A stretch of DNA of 64,000 nt from Paracoccus sp. (in: a-proteobacteria) (GTDB taxonomy: Bacteria; Pseudomonadota; Alphaproteobacteria; Rhodobacterales; Rhodobacteraceae): positions 1-64,000 of the forward strand of contig NZ_JAUNTW010000011.1 of the NCBI RefSeq assembly GCF_030538495.1. Reading direction: 5' to 3'. The notes under the pieces were generated by a model. That model was given only the letters and a program-made list of their open reading frames with translations. It made no database searches and was not told the origin of the DNA. This document shows positions 8,661 through 17,001 of this stretch, piece by piece (within the stretch, counting starts at the first letter, position 1; the number at the start of each line of letters is the position of its first letter). A program made the position numbers and the translations under genes.

Positions 8661-9916
8661 CCGAATACCCTTTCGCCCGCAACCCAAGTGCCGATGACGC
8701 GCCCTTCCATCCGGGCGCCGTCAAAGGGGGTGTTTTTCGATTTCGACAACAGCGTGAACCGATCCAGCACAAAGGGCGCGTTCGGGTCAAACAGCACCAG
8801 ATCCGCAGGCGCGCCGACCGACAGACGCCCCCCGGGCAGGCCCAGCCGCCGCGCCGGGTTCAGCGACATGGCGCGCCACAATTGCGGCAGGCTCAGCCCG
8901 CCCTGATGATAGAGCCGCATCGCCGCCGGCAGCAGCGTTTGCAGGCCAACCGCGCCGGGGGCTGCGGCCTCGAAGGGCAGGCGTTTGGATTCTTCGTCCT
9001 GCGGGGTGTGGAAGGATGCGATGACGTCGATCACGCCTTCGGCTACGGCCTGCACCATGGCCAGACGGTCGTCTTCGGACCGTAAGGGCGGGGTGAACCG
9101 GAAAAAGGTGCGGTAATCACCGACATCAAATTCGTTCAGTGTCAGATGGTGGATTGAAATGCCCGCCGTCACGTCCAGCCCCGCATCGCGCGCGCGGCGC
9201 AGGGCGGGCAGGCTGGCGGCGGTCGTGATCTGATCGGCGTGCCAGCGGCACCCCGTCATCGCGACCAGTGCCAGATCGCGGTCAAGGCCCATCACCTCGG
9301 CCATGGGGGACACGGCAGGGATGCCGTAAAGCGACGCGAATTTGCCGCTGGTCGCCGCCGCGCCCTGCGACAGCGCCGCGTCCTGCGGGTGGCCCACGAT
9401 CAGCGCGCCCATCCCCCGCGCATAGGTCATGCAGCGCCCCAGCAGTTTCGCGTCCCGCACCTGACGCACGCCATCGGTGAACGCAACCGCGCCAAGGTCG
9501 GTCATCAGGCCAATCTCGACCATTTCGCGGCCGTCGCGGGATTTGGTCAGCGCGGCCATGTGGCGGATATTGACGGGCGCGTCGGCGGCGCGGCGGGCGA
9601 CGAAGTCCAAAGCCTCGGGCGTGTCGATGGGGGGCTGGGTGTCGGGGCGCGCGATGATGGTCGTCACGCCCCCCGCCGCCGCGGCCAGCCCGGCAGTGCG
9701 GAAGGATTCTTTGTGCCGTTCGCCGGGTTCCCCGATTTTCACGCCCCAGTCGATCAGCCCCGGTGCCAGCACGCGCCCGCCGCAGTCAATCACGGTCGCG
9801 CCATCCGGGGCCGCGCCGTCGCGGGCGGTGATCTGGCCACTATCCACGGTCAGAGTGCCGCGGGCGTCCGTCTGGCCTTCGGGGTCGATCAGGCGGGCGT
9901 TTTCGAAATGGATCAT
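8657..9916 (-). CDS. Dihydroorotase-like protein with lost metal site (non-catalytic PyrC')
   Basis: This 419-residue amidohydrolase aligns over its whole length with class I dihydroorotases, but the metal-binding chemistry is gone. Where the family has DxHxH after PGLI, this has D-W-G-V-K (56-60). At the catalytic-aspartate motif DHAPH it reads SFHTPQ (301-306). The HH of PHHL (256-257) remains. Known precedent: some bacteria carry an inactive PyrC' that forms a dodecamer with aspartate carbamoyltransferase, while an active dihydroorotase is encoded elsewhere. Its co-transcription with pyrB supports that structural role here. An active pyrC is not in the window. Confidence 0.85.
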   Translation of the reverse strand: MIHFENARLIDPEGQTDARGTLTVDSGQITARDGAAPDGATVIDCGGRVLAPGLIDWGVKIGEPGERHKESFRTAGLAAAAGGVTTIIARPDTQPPIDTPEALDFVARRAADAPVNIRHMAALTKSRDGREMVEIGLMTDLGAVAFTDGVRQVRDAKLLGRCMTYARGMGALIVGHPQDAALSQGAAATSGKFASLYGIPAVSPMAEVMGLDRDLALVAMTGCRWHADQITTAASLPALRRARDAGLDVTAGISIHHLTLNEFDVGDYRTFFRFTPPLRSEDDRLAMVQAVAEGVIDVIASFHTPQDEESKRLPFEAAAPGAVGLQTLLPAAMRLYHQGGLSLPQLWRAMSLNPARRLGLPGGRLSVGAPADLVLFDPNAPFVLDRFTLLSKSKNTPFDGARMEGRVIGTWVAGERVFG

Positions 9917-9925
9917 GTCAGGCCC

Positions 9926-10423
9926 CTATTCGTTCAGTGCTTGGGCAATCAGATTGGCAATCGCCGCCCCGTTTGGCAGATGCGCCAGCCGGGGCGATTT
10001 GCCGCCAAAGTGCAACGTGGACAGATCGCCGGGTTCGGGGTCGATCTGCGGCACCGCTCCGCGCGGCAGGCGCCAATCGCGCAGGCTGCGCGGGTCGCGC
10101 GCGTCCAGCGTGATCACGCGGCGATTGGTCACGGCATAGTTCACGCGCCCCATCTGTTTCTGCCGCTGGCGCATCTGGCGAAAGGGGATGCCTGCGACCA
10201 GCACCGCGCCCAGCATCCCGGCAAACAGCCAGCCCGCCGCGCTGTGGCTGTCCACCATCCGCGCGATGACCAGCACCGCCAGAAAGCCCACAGCCCCAAG
10301 CGCGCCGATCATCCATTCCCGCGATGTGGGCCGGATCAGAGACAGCGACGGATGCGGCTGCCCGGACCAGATCAGAACTTCGCCCGGTTCCAGCATGGGT
10401 TTCCATGGAAAGGCGCGGGTCAT
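9926..10423 (-). CDS. PH-like membrane protein D (fourth of an array of four)
   Basis: This 165-residue protein has an N-terminal cytosolic segment with GEVLIWSGQP, a membrane hairpin (about 35-85), then a domain with NYAVTNRRVITLD and DLSTLHFGG. These are features of bacterial PH-like (bPH/YdbT-like) domains. It is the most canonical of four adjacent relatives lying between pyrB and the dihydroorotase gene. Its start ATG overlaps the stop of the previous gene by four bases and it ends nine bases before the dihydroorotase start. Function unknown; the family association rests on motif recognition only. Confidence 0.7.
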   Translation of the reverse strand: MTRAFPWKPMLEPGEVLIWSGQPHPSLSLIRPTSREWMIGALGAVGFLAVLVIARMVDSHSAAGWLFAGMLGAVLVAGIPFRQMRQRQKQMGRVNYAVTNRRVITLDARDPRSLRDWRLPRGAVPQIDPEPGDLSTLHFGGKSPRLAHLPNGAAIANLIAQALNE

Positions 10424-10878
10424 TGCGCGCCCCGGATCATGGCGGCGGTGTTTGCGGCGTCGGCCTGGTGTTTGATCAGGTGCTTGCGCCCGCCACGGGT
10501 CACGATCTGCACATCGCCCATCAGGTTGCGCACGGTGGTGATGTCGGCCAGTTCAAACCGATCATTGCCCGGCGCGATCACGGCGCGGTCGGTCAGCAAC
10601 CACCGGGCGCGCATGGCGTCGGCGTAGAACCACAGCCCGCGCAGGGTCAGCGCCGCCAGCACGCCCAAAATGCCCGCCCACAGATGATCGGCCCGCCCGA
10701 TCAGCCACATCACGACGACCACGGCGACCCCGCCCCAGCCGGCCATGGCCAGATGGTCGCGGATGTATCGCGCGCGGTCCGGGGCAAACAGCGCAATCTG
10801 GCGTTCGCCATCGGGCAGGCTGGGGGCGGCCAGACGGTCGCGGTATTCGGGCGCGCGGTCGGGTGTGGGGTCAGTCAT
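10420..10878 (-). CDS. PH-like membrane protein C
   Basis: The 152-residue product has a soluble N-terminus, two close hydrophobic helices (about 48-82) and the shared motif RWLLTDRAVI near residue 95. A C-terminal stretch, VQIVTRGGRKHLI, and a last helix follow the same plan as its neighbours. The ATG at 10878 (MTDPTP) overlaps the preceding gene's end by eight bases; the frame stays open another 24 codons upstream but only as shadow sequence. It is coupled by ATGA to protein D. I cannot assign a biochemical role. Confidence 0.65.
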   Translation of the reverse strand: MTDPTPDRAPEYRDRLAAPSLPDGERQIALFAPDRARYIRDHLAMAGWGGVAVVVVMWLIGRADHLWAGILGVLAALTLRGLWFYADAMRARWLLTDRAVIAPGNDRFELADITTVRNLMGDVQIVTRGGRKHLIKHQADAANTAAMIRGAQ

Positions 10879-11275
10879 GGCGGGCGGTCCTGATAGCGGC
10901 GGTAATCTGTTCAGCGGCGCGCGTGGGCCGGGGGAGCGAGCGCAGCGCAATCGCCGTATCCGGCCCCATTACGGTCACGTCTCCGGTGATCGAGGTTTTG
11001 ACCCGCACCACATCGCGCAGCGGGATGGTCTGGCTGCGCATGTCGGACAGCGCGCGGTCGGTCAGCGTCCAGACCTGATGACGCGCCATCAGCCATTGCG
11101 CGACGCCGAACACCAGCCCCGCAATCAGCGCGCCAAAGACGATGCGCCCCCAATCGACCGGTCCGTCCGACAGGGTCCGCATCATGCCGATCACCGCGCC
11201 GACAACGCCGGTGACAATCGCCGCCCCGCGCAGCGCGCCGATGGCATCGGGGCGAAACTGGACCGGCGCGGTCAT
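10871..11275 (-). CDS. PH-like membrane protein B
   Basis: This 134-residue protein has two membrane helices (about 13-60) and then VWTLTDRALSD with IPLRDVVRVKTS and a closing amphipathic helix. It is the same architecture as the flanking proteins A, C and D. The start at 11275 forms an ATGA overlap with the stop of protein A. The upstream-extended frame (to 11500) is rich in Arg and Pro and lies wholly within the preceding gene, so it was rejected. Function unknown. Confidence 0.65.
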   Translation of the reverse strand: MTAPVQFRPDAIGALRGAAIVTGVVGAVIGMMRTLSDGPVDWGRIVFGALIAGLVFGVAQWLMARHQVWTLTDRALSDMRSQTIPLRDVVRVKTSITGDVTVMGPDTAIALRSLPRPTRAAEQITAAIRTARHD

Positions 11276-11709
11276 GGGGTCACCTGCTGGCGGGCTTGGC
11301 GGGCGGTTTCGATCTGGCGGGCCACGTCCGGCGCGCCGTGGATGCAGCGCAGGCGCAGCTTCAGCCCCGGTTGCGCCACGACGATGCCGCCAAACAGGCG
11401 GTCGATGCGGACGGGTTCGGCGGCGCTCAGGTCGATGGCACGCCCCCGGCGGTCGTCGATCAGCCGCTGATCCGTCAGCCGCCAGCGGTCGCGCAGACAT
11501 GACAGCGCCAGCCCGGCAAAGATCGCCAGTGTAAAGATCACGAACTGCACCACCATGGCCGCGGGCGGCGTGGGTTGCCAGCCGGTCAGCCCCATCACCA
11601 GCATCAGCACAACATAAATCACGCCATAGATCAGCGCGTCCCGCCCCACGCCGCGCAAAGACGGGCGGGCGGTCGCAATCTCGTGTTCGCCGGGGTTCAG
11701 CGCCATCAT
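11272..11709 (-). CDS. PH-like membrane protein A
   Basis: This 145-residue protein has an N-terminal NPGEHEI segment similar in position to GEVLIW in protein D, two helices (about 22-65), and RWRLTDQRLID near residue 76. ATG 11709 sits one base after the pyrB stop and has GGGGA upstream. An in-frame ATG at 11718 would overlap pyrB by eight bases and is an alternative. It heads the array of four relatives. Divergence among the four is high, which points to an old duplication rather than a recent tandem copy. Confidence 0.65.
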   Translation of the reverse strand: MMALNPGEHEIATARPSLRGVGRDALIYGVIYVVLMLVMGLTGWQPTPPAAMVVQFVIFTLAIFAGLALSCLRDRWRLTDQRLIDDRRGRAIDLSAAEPVRIDRLFGGIVVAQPGLKLRLRCIHGAPDVARQIETARQARQQVTP

Positions 11710-11710
11710 C

Positions 11711-12670
11711 TCACGCATCCCCCGCCGCCTGCGCGCCACGTTCCGCGCGCAGGTTGCGCGCCAGCAAATCCAGTGCCGCCATGCGCACCGCGACGCCCAT
11801 TTCAACCTGATCCTGAATCACGCTGCGGTTGATGTCGTCCGCAATCGTGCCGTCAATTTCAACGCCGCGATTCATCGGGCCGGGATGCATGACAATCGCA
11901 TCGGGTGCTGCCGCCGACAGTTTCGCCGCGTCCAGCCCCCAGCGGTGATAATATTCGCGTTCCGACGGGATAAAGCCGCCATCCATGCGTTCGCGTTGCA
12001 GGCGCAGCATCATCACCACATCCGCGCCCGCCAGACCGGCGCGCATGTCTTCGTACACCTCGACCCCCATATCGGCGGCGCCCGATGGCATCAGCGTGGC
12101 TGGCCCCACCAGACGGATGCGGTTTTCCATTTTTCCCAGCAAAATCAAGTTCGACCGCGCCACACGCGAATGTGCAATATCGCCGCAGATCGCGATGGTC
12201 AGGCGGTGCAGGCGGCCCTTGGCCCGGCGGATGGTCAGCGCATCCAGCAGCGCCTGCGTCGGGTGTTCGTGCCGCCCGTCGCCCGCGTTCAGAACGGCGC
12301 AGTTCACCTTGGACGCCAAGAGATTTACCGCGCCGGAATTGGGGTGGCGCACGACCAACAGATCAGGATGCATCGCGTTCAGCGTCAGCGCCGTGTCGAT
12401 CAGCGTTTCGCCCTTTTTGACGGATGACTGCGCGACGGCCATATTCATCACATCCGCGCCCAGCCGCTTGCCCGCCAGTTCAAAACTGGCCTGCGTCCGC
12501 GTGCTGTTTTCAAAGAACATATTGATCTGCGTCATCCCGGCCAAAGCGTCGGAATGTTTGACCGTCCGCTGATTCAGGGCAACGTAATCATTGGCCAAAT
12601 CCAAGAGGGTCAGGATTTCGTCCGGCTTAAGGTGGTCAATGCCAAGCAGATGGCGGGCGCGAAAGGTCAT
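11711..12670 (-). CDS. pyrB: Aspartate carbamoyltransferase catalytic subunit
   Basis: It joins carbamoyl phosphate and aspartate in de novo pyrimidine synthesis. The 319 residues carry the carbamoyl-phosphate loop FFENSTRT (52-59), [11 protein letters not shown] and the late HPGPMNRG. There is no pyrI regulatory subunit gene next to it. Instead it heads a run with four membrane proteins and a non-catalytic dihydroorotase, which suggests a class A-type PyrB/PyrC' complex. The last bases abut the start of protein A. Confidence 0.96.
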   Translation of the reverse strand: MTFRARHLLGIDHLKPDEILTLLDLANDYVALNQRTVKHSDALAGMTQINMFFENSTRTQASFELAGKRLGADVMNMAVAQSSVKKGETLIDTALTLNAMHPDLLVVRHPNSGAVNLLASKVNCAVLNAGDGRHEHPTQALLDALTIRRAKGRLHRLTIAICGDIAHSRVARSNLILLGKMENRIRLVGPATLMPSGAADMGVEVYEDMRAGLAGADVVMMLRLQRERMDGGFIPSEREYYHRWGLDAAKLSAAAPDAIVMHPGPMNRGVEIDGTIADDINRSVIQDQVEMGVAVRMAALDLLARNLRAERGAQAAGDA

Positions 12671-12730
12671 GTTGCGGCCTTTTGATCGGGGTTGGGTGAT
12701 CTATTGCAGATGGGGGCGCGCGCGGCAAGG

Positions 12731-12781
12731 CGGGGGGCTGTCTGCCCCCCGGCCCCCCGAGGATATTTTCACACAGAAGAT
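12731..12781 (+). repeat. Intergenic repeat copy 1 (G/C hairpin plus GGATATTTT and CACAGAAGAT)
   Basis: A GGGGG/CCCCC hairpin is followed by CCCCCCGAGGATATTTT and CACAGAAGAT. The last 31 bases match the element at 59511-59561 at 25 positions. Both copies lie just before a plus-strand gene. I recall similar CCCCGAGGATATTT intergenic repeats being widespread in Rhodobacteraceae, but could not check this. Confidence 0.65.
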
Positions 12782-12832
12782 GCCCGCAGCTTGTTTCATC
12801 ACGGTTTTGCCGGTAACGCGGAGGATATGGAT

Positions 12833-14203
12833 ATGACCCGTTACCGCCCGCATATTATCGCCACCTTGACGCTGGGTTTGCCGCTGATCGGCAGCCATCT
12901 GGCGCGCATGGCCATCGGGGTGGGCGATACGGTGATGGTGGGCTGGTATGGCGTCACCGAGCTGGCCGGGCTGGTCATTGCGACATCGGTTATTCACATC
13001 CTGATGTTTCTGGGCATGGGATTTGGCATCGGCCTGTTGGGCGTGATCGCCAGCGACATTGCCGCCGGGCGCGAAACCGAGGTGCGGCGCGGCACCCGCA
13101 TGGCGCTGTGGCTGTCGGGGGTTTATGGTCTGCTGGTCATGCCGCTGATGTGGTGGTCGCAGCCGGTATTGCTGGCCTTGGGGCAGACGCCTGACACTTC
13201 GCTGTTGGCGCAGGATTATCTGCGTGTGGCGGGCTGGGGTCTGGGCGTCGTTCTGGCGCAGATCGCGTTGTCATCTTATCTGGCGGCGATTGAGCGGGCG
13301 CAGATTGTGATGTGGGTGACTCTGGCCGGGTTGCCGGCGAATGTGGCGCTGAACTGGGTGTTGATTTTCGGCAATCTGGGCGCGCCGGAATTGGGCGTCA
13401 CCGGCGCGGCCCTGGCCAGCGTCACCGTGCAGGTTCTGCAATTGCTGGCGCTGATCGGTTATGCGGCGTGGCTGCCGATGGCGCGGAAATACGCGCTGTT
13501 CCAGCGGTTCTGGCGTCCTGACTGGCCCGCTATGGCGCAGGTGGCGCGGGTGGGTTTTCCTATCGGCGTCACCATGCTGGCCGAAGGTGGGTTGTTCGTT
13601 GCGTCCAACATCATGATGGGCTGGATCGGCACGCTGGAACTGGCCGCCCATGGCATTGCGCTGCAAATCACCGCGATCACGTTTATGGCGCATCTGGGGC
13701 TGTCCAATGCCGTGACGGTGCGGGTCGGGCAGGCGCGGGGGCGCGGCGATCCGGTCTGGATGCGCGACGCCGCCGTGACGGCCATTGGCATGTCGCTGAT
13801 CTTCGCGGCGATCTGCATTGTGATGTATCTGACCATCGGAGGCCCGCTGATCGCGCTGTATCTGGACCCGAACGGCCCGCTTAGCCCCGCCATCATCCGC
13901 ATTGGCGCGGTGCTGCTGGCCTTTGCCGCGCTGTTTCAGCTGACCGATGCGATGCAGGTCATCGCTTTGGGTTGTCTGCGCGGGGTGCAGGATACGCGCG
14001 TGCCGATGTGGATTGCCGGGTTCAGCTATTGGGGGTTGGGGATGCCCGCGGCCTGGGCGTTCGCGTTTCCGTTGGGGATGGGGCCGGGCGGGCTGTGGCT
14101 GGGCCTGTGTGTCGGGCTGACATTCGCCGCCGTGCTGCTGATGCTGCGGTTCTGGTCCGGGATGCGGCGCGGGGACTGGACGCGCGGCCACGCGCCTGCA
14201 TAA
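12833..14203 (+). CDS. MATE family efflux transporter
   Basis: The 456-residue, twelve-helix protein opens with ATLTLGLPLIGSHLARMAIGVGDTVMVG-type sequence typical of NorM/MATE cation-coupled drug exporters. Substrate unknown. I chose ATG 12833 because GCGGAGG ends eight bases upstream; ATG 12827 is too close to that site, and the frame upstream to 12692 runs through the intergenic repeat. It is followed 22 bases later by the Lrp-type domain gene and may be co-transcribed with it. Confidence 0.92.
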   Translation: MTRYRPHIIATLTLGLPLIGSHLARMAIGVGDTVMVGWYGVTELAGLVIATSVIHILMFLGMGFGIGLLGVIASDIAAGRETEVRRGTRMALWLSGVYGLLVMPLMWWSQPVLLALGQTPDTSLLAQDYLRVAGWGLGVVLAQIALSSYLAAIERAQIVMWVTLAGLPANVALNWVLIFGNLGAPELGVTGAALASVTVQVLQLLALIGYAAWLPMARKYALFQRFWRPDWPAMAQVARVGFPIGVTMLAEGGLFVASNIMMGWIGTLELAAHGIALQITAITFMAHLGLSNAVTVRVGQARGRGDPVWMRDAAVTAIGMSLIFAAICIVMYLTIGGPLIALYLDPNGPLSPAIIRIGAVLLAFAALFQLTDAMQVIALGCLRGVQDTRVPMWIAGFSYWGLGMPAAWAFAFPLGMGPGGLWLGLCVGLTFAAVLLMLRFWSGMRRGDWTRGHAPA

Positions 14204-14225
14204 TGCCCGAAACAGAGGAATCCCC

Positions 14226-14462
14226 ATGCGCCCCGTTTTCGTTCAATTCCGCTGCGCGCCCGGCCAAACCTATCAGGTGGCCGACGCCATTTATGACCGC
14301 GAGGTCGTCAGCGAACTGTATTCCACATCCGGCGATTACGACCTGATCGCCAAGGTTTATATCCCCGAAGGCGAGGATGTTGGCCGCTTTCTGGCTGAAC
14401 GCCTGTTCGATATTGACGGCATCAGCCGCACCCTGACCACCATGACATTCAAGGCGTTTTGA
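14226..14462 (+). CDS. Stand-alone Lrp/AsnC ligand-binding (RAM) domain protein
   Basis: The 78-residue protein is only the C-terminal effector domain of Lrp/AsnC regulators (VFVQFRCAPGQTYQVADAI; GDYDLIAKVY; GISRTLT) and lacks a DNA-binding helix-turn-helix. Stand-alone RAM proteins form rings and may bind amino acids. Here it is coupled (TGATG) to a dehydrogenase, which in turn is coupled to an aminotransferase. A small-molecule sensing or enzyme-modulating role is conceivable but unproven. The start follows AGAGGAATCCCC. Confidence 0.85.
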   Translation: MRPVFVQFRCAPGQTYQVADAIYDREVVSELYSTSGDYDLIAKVYIPEGEDVGRFLAERLFDIDGISRTLTTMTFKAF

Positions 14463-15157
14463 TGCCGGTTCTGGTCATCACTGGCGCGTCGGGCGGGATT
14501 GGCGCAGCGGTTGCGACGTTGGCCGTTGCGCAGGGCTGGCAGGTGGCGGGCCTGTCGCGGCGGGCGCAGGCCCCGGACGGGGTGCGCGCAATCGCCTGCG
14601 ATGTGACCGACAGCGCGGCGGTTCAGGCCGCGTTCGATCAGGTGGCGCGGGATTTTGGCCGCGTTGATGTGGTGTTTGCCAATGCCGGGGCCTTTCCCCG
14701 CGCCGATACCATCGACCAGATCACCGATGACGAATGGCGCGCGGGGCTGGCCGTCAATCTGGACGGGATGTTTTACACCTGCCGCGCCGCATTCGCGCAG
14801 ATGCGGGCGCAGTCGCCTCAGGGGGGGCGGATCATCATTAACGGATCGGTCAGCGCGCAGTCGCCGCGTCCCAATGCGTTGGGCTATACCGTGGCGAAAC
14901 ATGCGTTAACCGGGATGACGCGGCAACTGGCCGTGGATGGGCGCGCGTTCGGGATTGCGGCGGGCCAGATCGACATTGGCAACGCCGCAACGGAATTGCT
15001 GGCCGGAATTGCCGCCACGCAGGACAATCCCGAACCGATGATGCCGGTGGAACAGGCGGCGGCCTCGGTCCTGCATATGGCGGGGCTGCCTGTGGGCAGC
15101 AATGTGCTGACGATGACCGTGATGGCCACGAATATGCCGCTGGTGGGGCGCGGCTGA
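14462..15157 (+). CDS. Short-chain dehydrogenase/reductase
   Basis: This 231-residue Rossmann-fold oxidoreductase has the nucleotide motif GASGGIG (about 8-14), NAG (about 77-79), and a YTVAKHALTG active site of the YxxxK type with an upstream serine (INGSVSAQS). Substrate unknown. ATG 14462 shares one base with the preceding stop, and its own stop shares one base with the aminotransferase start. That makes a tightly coupled three-gene unit. Confidence 0.9.
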   Translation: MPVLVITGASGGIGAAVATLAVAQGWQVAGLSRRAQAPDGVRAIACDVTDSAAVQAAFDQVARDFGRVDVVFANAGAFPRADTIDQITDDEWRAGLAVNLDGMFYTCRAAFAQMRAQSPQGGRIIINGSVSAQSPRPNALGYTVAKHALTGMTRQLAVDGRAFGIAAGQIDIGNAATELLAGIAATQDNPEPMMPVEQAAASVLHMAGLPVGSNVLTMTVMATNMPLVGRG

Positions 15158-16245
15158 TGCGCTTTGCCCCGATCCCCGACAGCCTGCCCGCGACGGTCCC
15201 CTTTACCGGACCCGAGACGTTGGAGCGTCGCGCCGGTCGCCCCTTTGCCGCGCGTCTGGGCGCGAATGAGAACGGCTTTGGCCCCAGCCCCCGCGCGATT
15301 GCCGCCATGTCGCGGGCTGCGGCCGAGGTTTGGAAATACGGCGATCCCGACCTGTTCGATCTGAAAACCGCGCTTGCCGCGCAATGCGGCGTGACGCCTG
15401 CGCATATCACCGTGGGCGAGGGGATCGACGGCATCCTTGGCAATCTGGTGCGGCTGATGATCGCGCCGGGGGATGCGGTGGTCACATCCGACGGAGCCTA
15501 TCCGACCTTTAATTACCACGTCGCGGGGTTTGGCGGCGCGCTGCACAAGGTTCCCTATCGCAACGATGCCGAAGACCCTGCGGCCCTGGCCGCCCGCGCG
15601 GCGCAGGTGGGCGCGCGGCTGGTCTATCTGGCCAATCCCGACAACCCGATGGGCAGCTGGGTGCCGGGCGCTGACATTGCCGCGATGCTGGACGCGTTGC
15701 CGGGGGATTGCCTGCTGGTTCTGGATCAGGCCTATGGCGAATTTGCGCCGGATGACGCGGTGCCGGACATTGCCGCCGATGACCCGCGCGTCATTCGGAT
15801 GCGCACCTTTTCCAAAGCCTATGGCATGGCGGGCGCGCGCATTGGTTACGCGATTGGCGCGCCGGACCTGATCGCGGGGTTTGACCGCATCCGCAATCAT
15901 TTCGGCGTCAGCCGCATGGCGCAGGCGGGGGCCTTGGCGGCGCTGAATGACCGCGATTGGCTGGCCCAGACCGTCGCGCAGGTCGCCCGCGCGCGGGACC
16001 GGATCGGCGTGATTGCGGCGGAGAATGGTATGCGGGCGCTGCCCTCGGCCACCAATTTCGTCGCCGTGGATACCGGGCGGGATGGCGATTTCGCGCGCAG
16101 GGTTGTGGCGGGGCTGGCCGAACTGGGCGTGTTCATTCGGATGCCGGGGGTCGCGCCTCTGGATCGGTGCATCCGCATCAGTTGCGGGCCGGATGCCGAA
16201 CTGGATGTGCTGGCCGATGCGCTGCCCCGCGTTCTGCGCGGTTAG
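15157..16245 (+). CDS. HisC-like PLP-dependent aminotransferase
   Basis: The 362-residue fold-type I aminotransferase has the PLP lysine in TFSKAYGMAGARIGY (K220), NPDNPMG (160-166), DQAYGEF (190-196) and an early GANENGFGPSP. It resembles histidinol-phosphate aminotransferase, but true hisC paralogues in this group also act on aromatic or other amino acids. The context (RAM domain plus dehydrogenase) is not a histidine operon, so I leave the symbol blank. Confidence 0.87.
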   Translation: MRFAPIPDSLPATVPFTGPETLERRAGRPFAARLGANENGFGPSPRAIAAMSRAAAEVWKYGDPDLFDLKTALAAQCGVTPAHITVGEGIDGILGNLVRLMIAPGDAVVTSDGAYPTFNYHVAGFGGALHKVPYRNDAEDPAALAARAAQVGARLVYLANPDNPMGSWVPGADIAAMLDALPGDCLLVLDQAYGEFAPDDAVPDIAADDPRVIRMRTFSKAYGMAGARIGYAIGAPDLIAGFDRIRNHFGVSRMAQAGALAALNDRDWLAQTVAQVARARDRIGVIAAENGMRALPSATNFVAVDTGRDGDFARRVVAGLAELGVFIRMPGVAPLDRCIRISCGPDAELDVLADALPRVLRG

Positions 16246-16281
16246 AGTTTTTTCCGATACCACCCGGCGCGGGGCTGCGGT

Positions 16282-16301
16282 AACATCAGACATCTGATGT
16301 T
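16282..16301. promoter_or_regulatory. Palindromic operator before nanE
   Basis: AACATCAGACATCTGATGTT has perfect 9-bp arms around a two-base centre. It ends 16 bases before the nanE start. The 16-bp core CATCAGACATCTGATG matches the site at 24236-24251 at 14 positions. Best guess for the binder is the GntR/FadR regulator at 24341-25048. Confidence 0.7.
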
Positions 16302-16317
16302 TGCCAAGGGGGATGCC

Positions 16318-17001
16318 ATGACCGCCACCATAATCCTGGACCGCCTGCGGGGCGGGCTGATCGCTTCGTGCCAGCCGGTCGATGGCGGGCCGATGGATGA
16401 CCCCGCGATCGTCGCCGCCATGGCGCGCGCGACGGTCGCCGGAGGGGCCTCTGCCCTGCGGATCGAAGGCGTTGCCAATCTGCGCGCCGTGCGTCCCGTG
16501 GTCGATGTGCCGATCATCGGGCTGGTCAAACGCGACCTGCCCGACAGCCCGGTGCGCATCACTGTGACCGTGGATGACGCGCGCGCCTTGGCCGATGCGG
16601 GGGCGGACATCATCGCCTATGACGGGACGCCGCGCGCGCGGCCGGATGCGCGGGACGCGATTCTGGCGGCGATTTTGGACGCGGGGCGGCTGGCCATGGC
16701 GGATTGCGCCACGGTTCAGGATGGCCGCGCGGCATTGGACGGCGGCGCGGCGATCATTGGCACCACGCTGTCGGGTTACACCGCCGAAACCCAAGGGCTG
16801 AACACCGGCCCCGATTTCGACCTGATCCGCGCCTTCCGCGCGATGGGCGGTTTTGTGATGGCCGAGGGACGGCTGAACACCCCCGAACTGGCCGCGCAGG
16901 CGATTGCGGCAGGCGCGGATGCGGTGACCGTGGGCAGCGCGCTGACCCGGTTGGAACATGTCACCGGCTGGTTTGCGGACGCGATCCGGGGCGCGAAATG
17001 A
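16318..17001 (+). CDS. nanE: N-acetylmannosamine-6-phosphate 2-epimerase
   Basis: It converts ManNAc-6-phosphate to GlcNAc-6-phosphate in sialic acid breakdown. The 227-residue TIM barrel has the family's catalytic segments GLVKRD (K71) and AEGR (E183), plus GASALRIEG and a C-terminal GADAVTVGSALTR phosphate loop. I chose ATG 16318, preceded by AAGGGGGA. The in-frame ATG at 16297 lies inside the operator palindrome and has no ribosome site. The stop overlaps the nanK start by four bases (ATGA). Confidence 0.93.
   Translation: MTATIILDRLRGGLIASCQPVDGGPMDDPAIVAAMARATVAGGASALRIEGVANLRAVRPVVDVPIIGLVKRDLPDSPVRITVTVDDARALADAGADIIAYDGTPRARPDARDAILAAILDAGRLAMADCATVQDGRAALDGGAAIIGTTLSGYTAETQGLNTGPDFDLIRAFRAMGGFVMAEGRLNTPELAAQAIAAGADAVTVGSALTRLEHVTGWFADAIRGAK

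Noticed and set aside
16297..16299. Upstream ATG for nanE
   Set aside because: It lies inside the operator palindrome and lacks a ribosome site; ATG 16318 has AAGGGGGA at good spacing.
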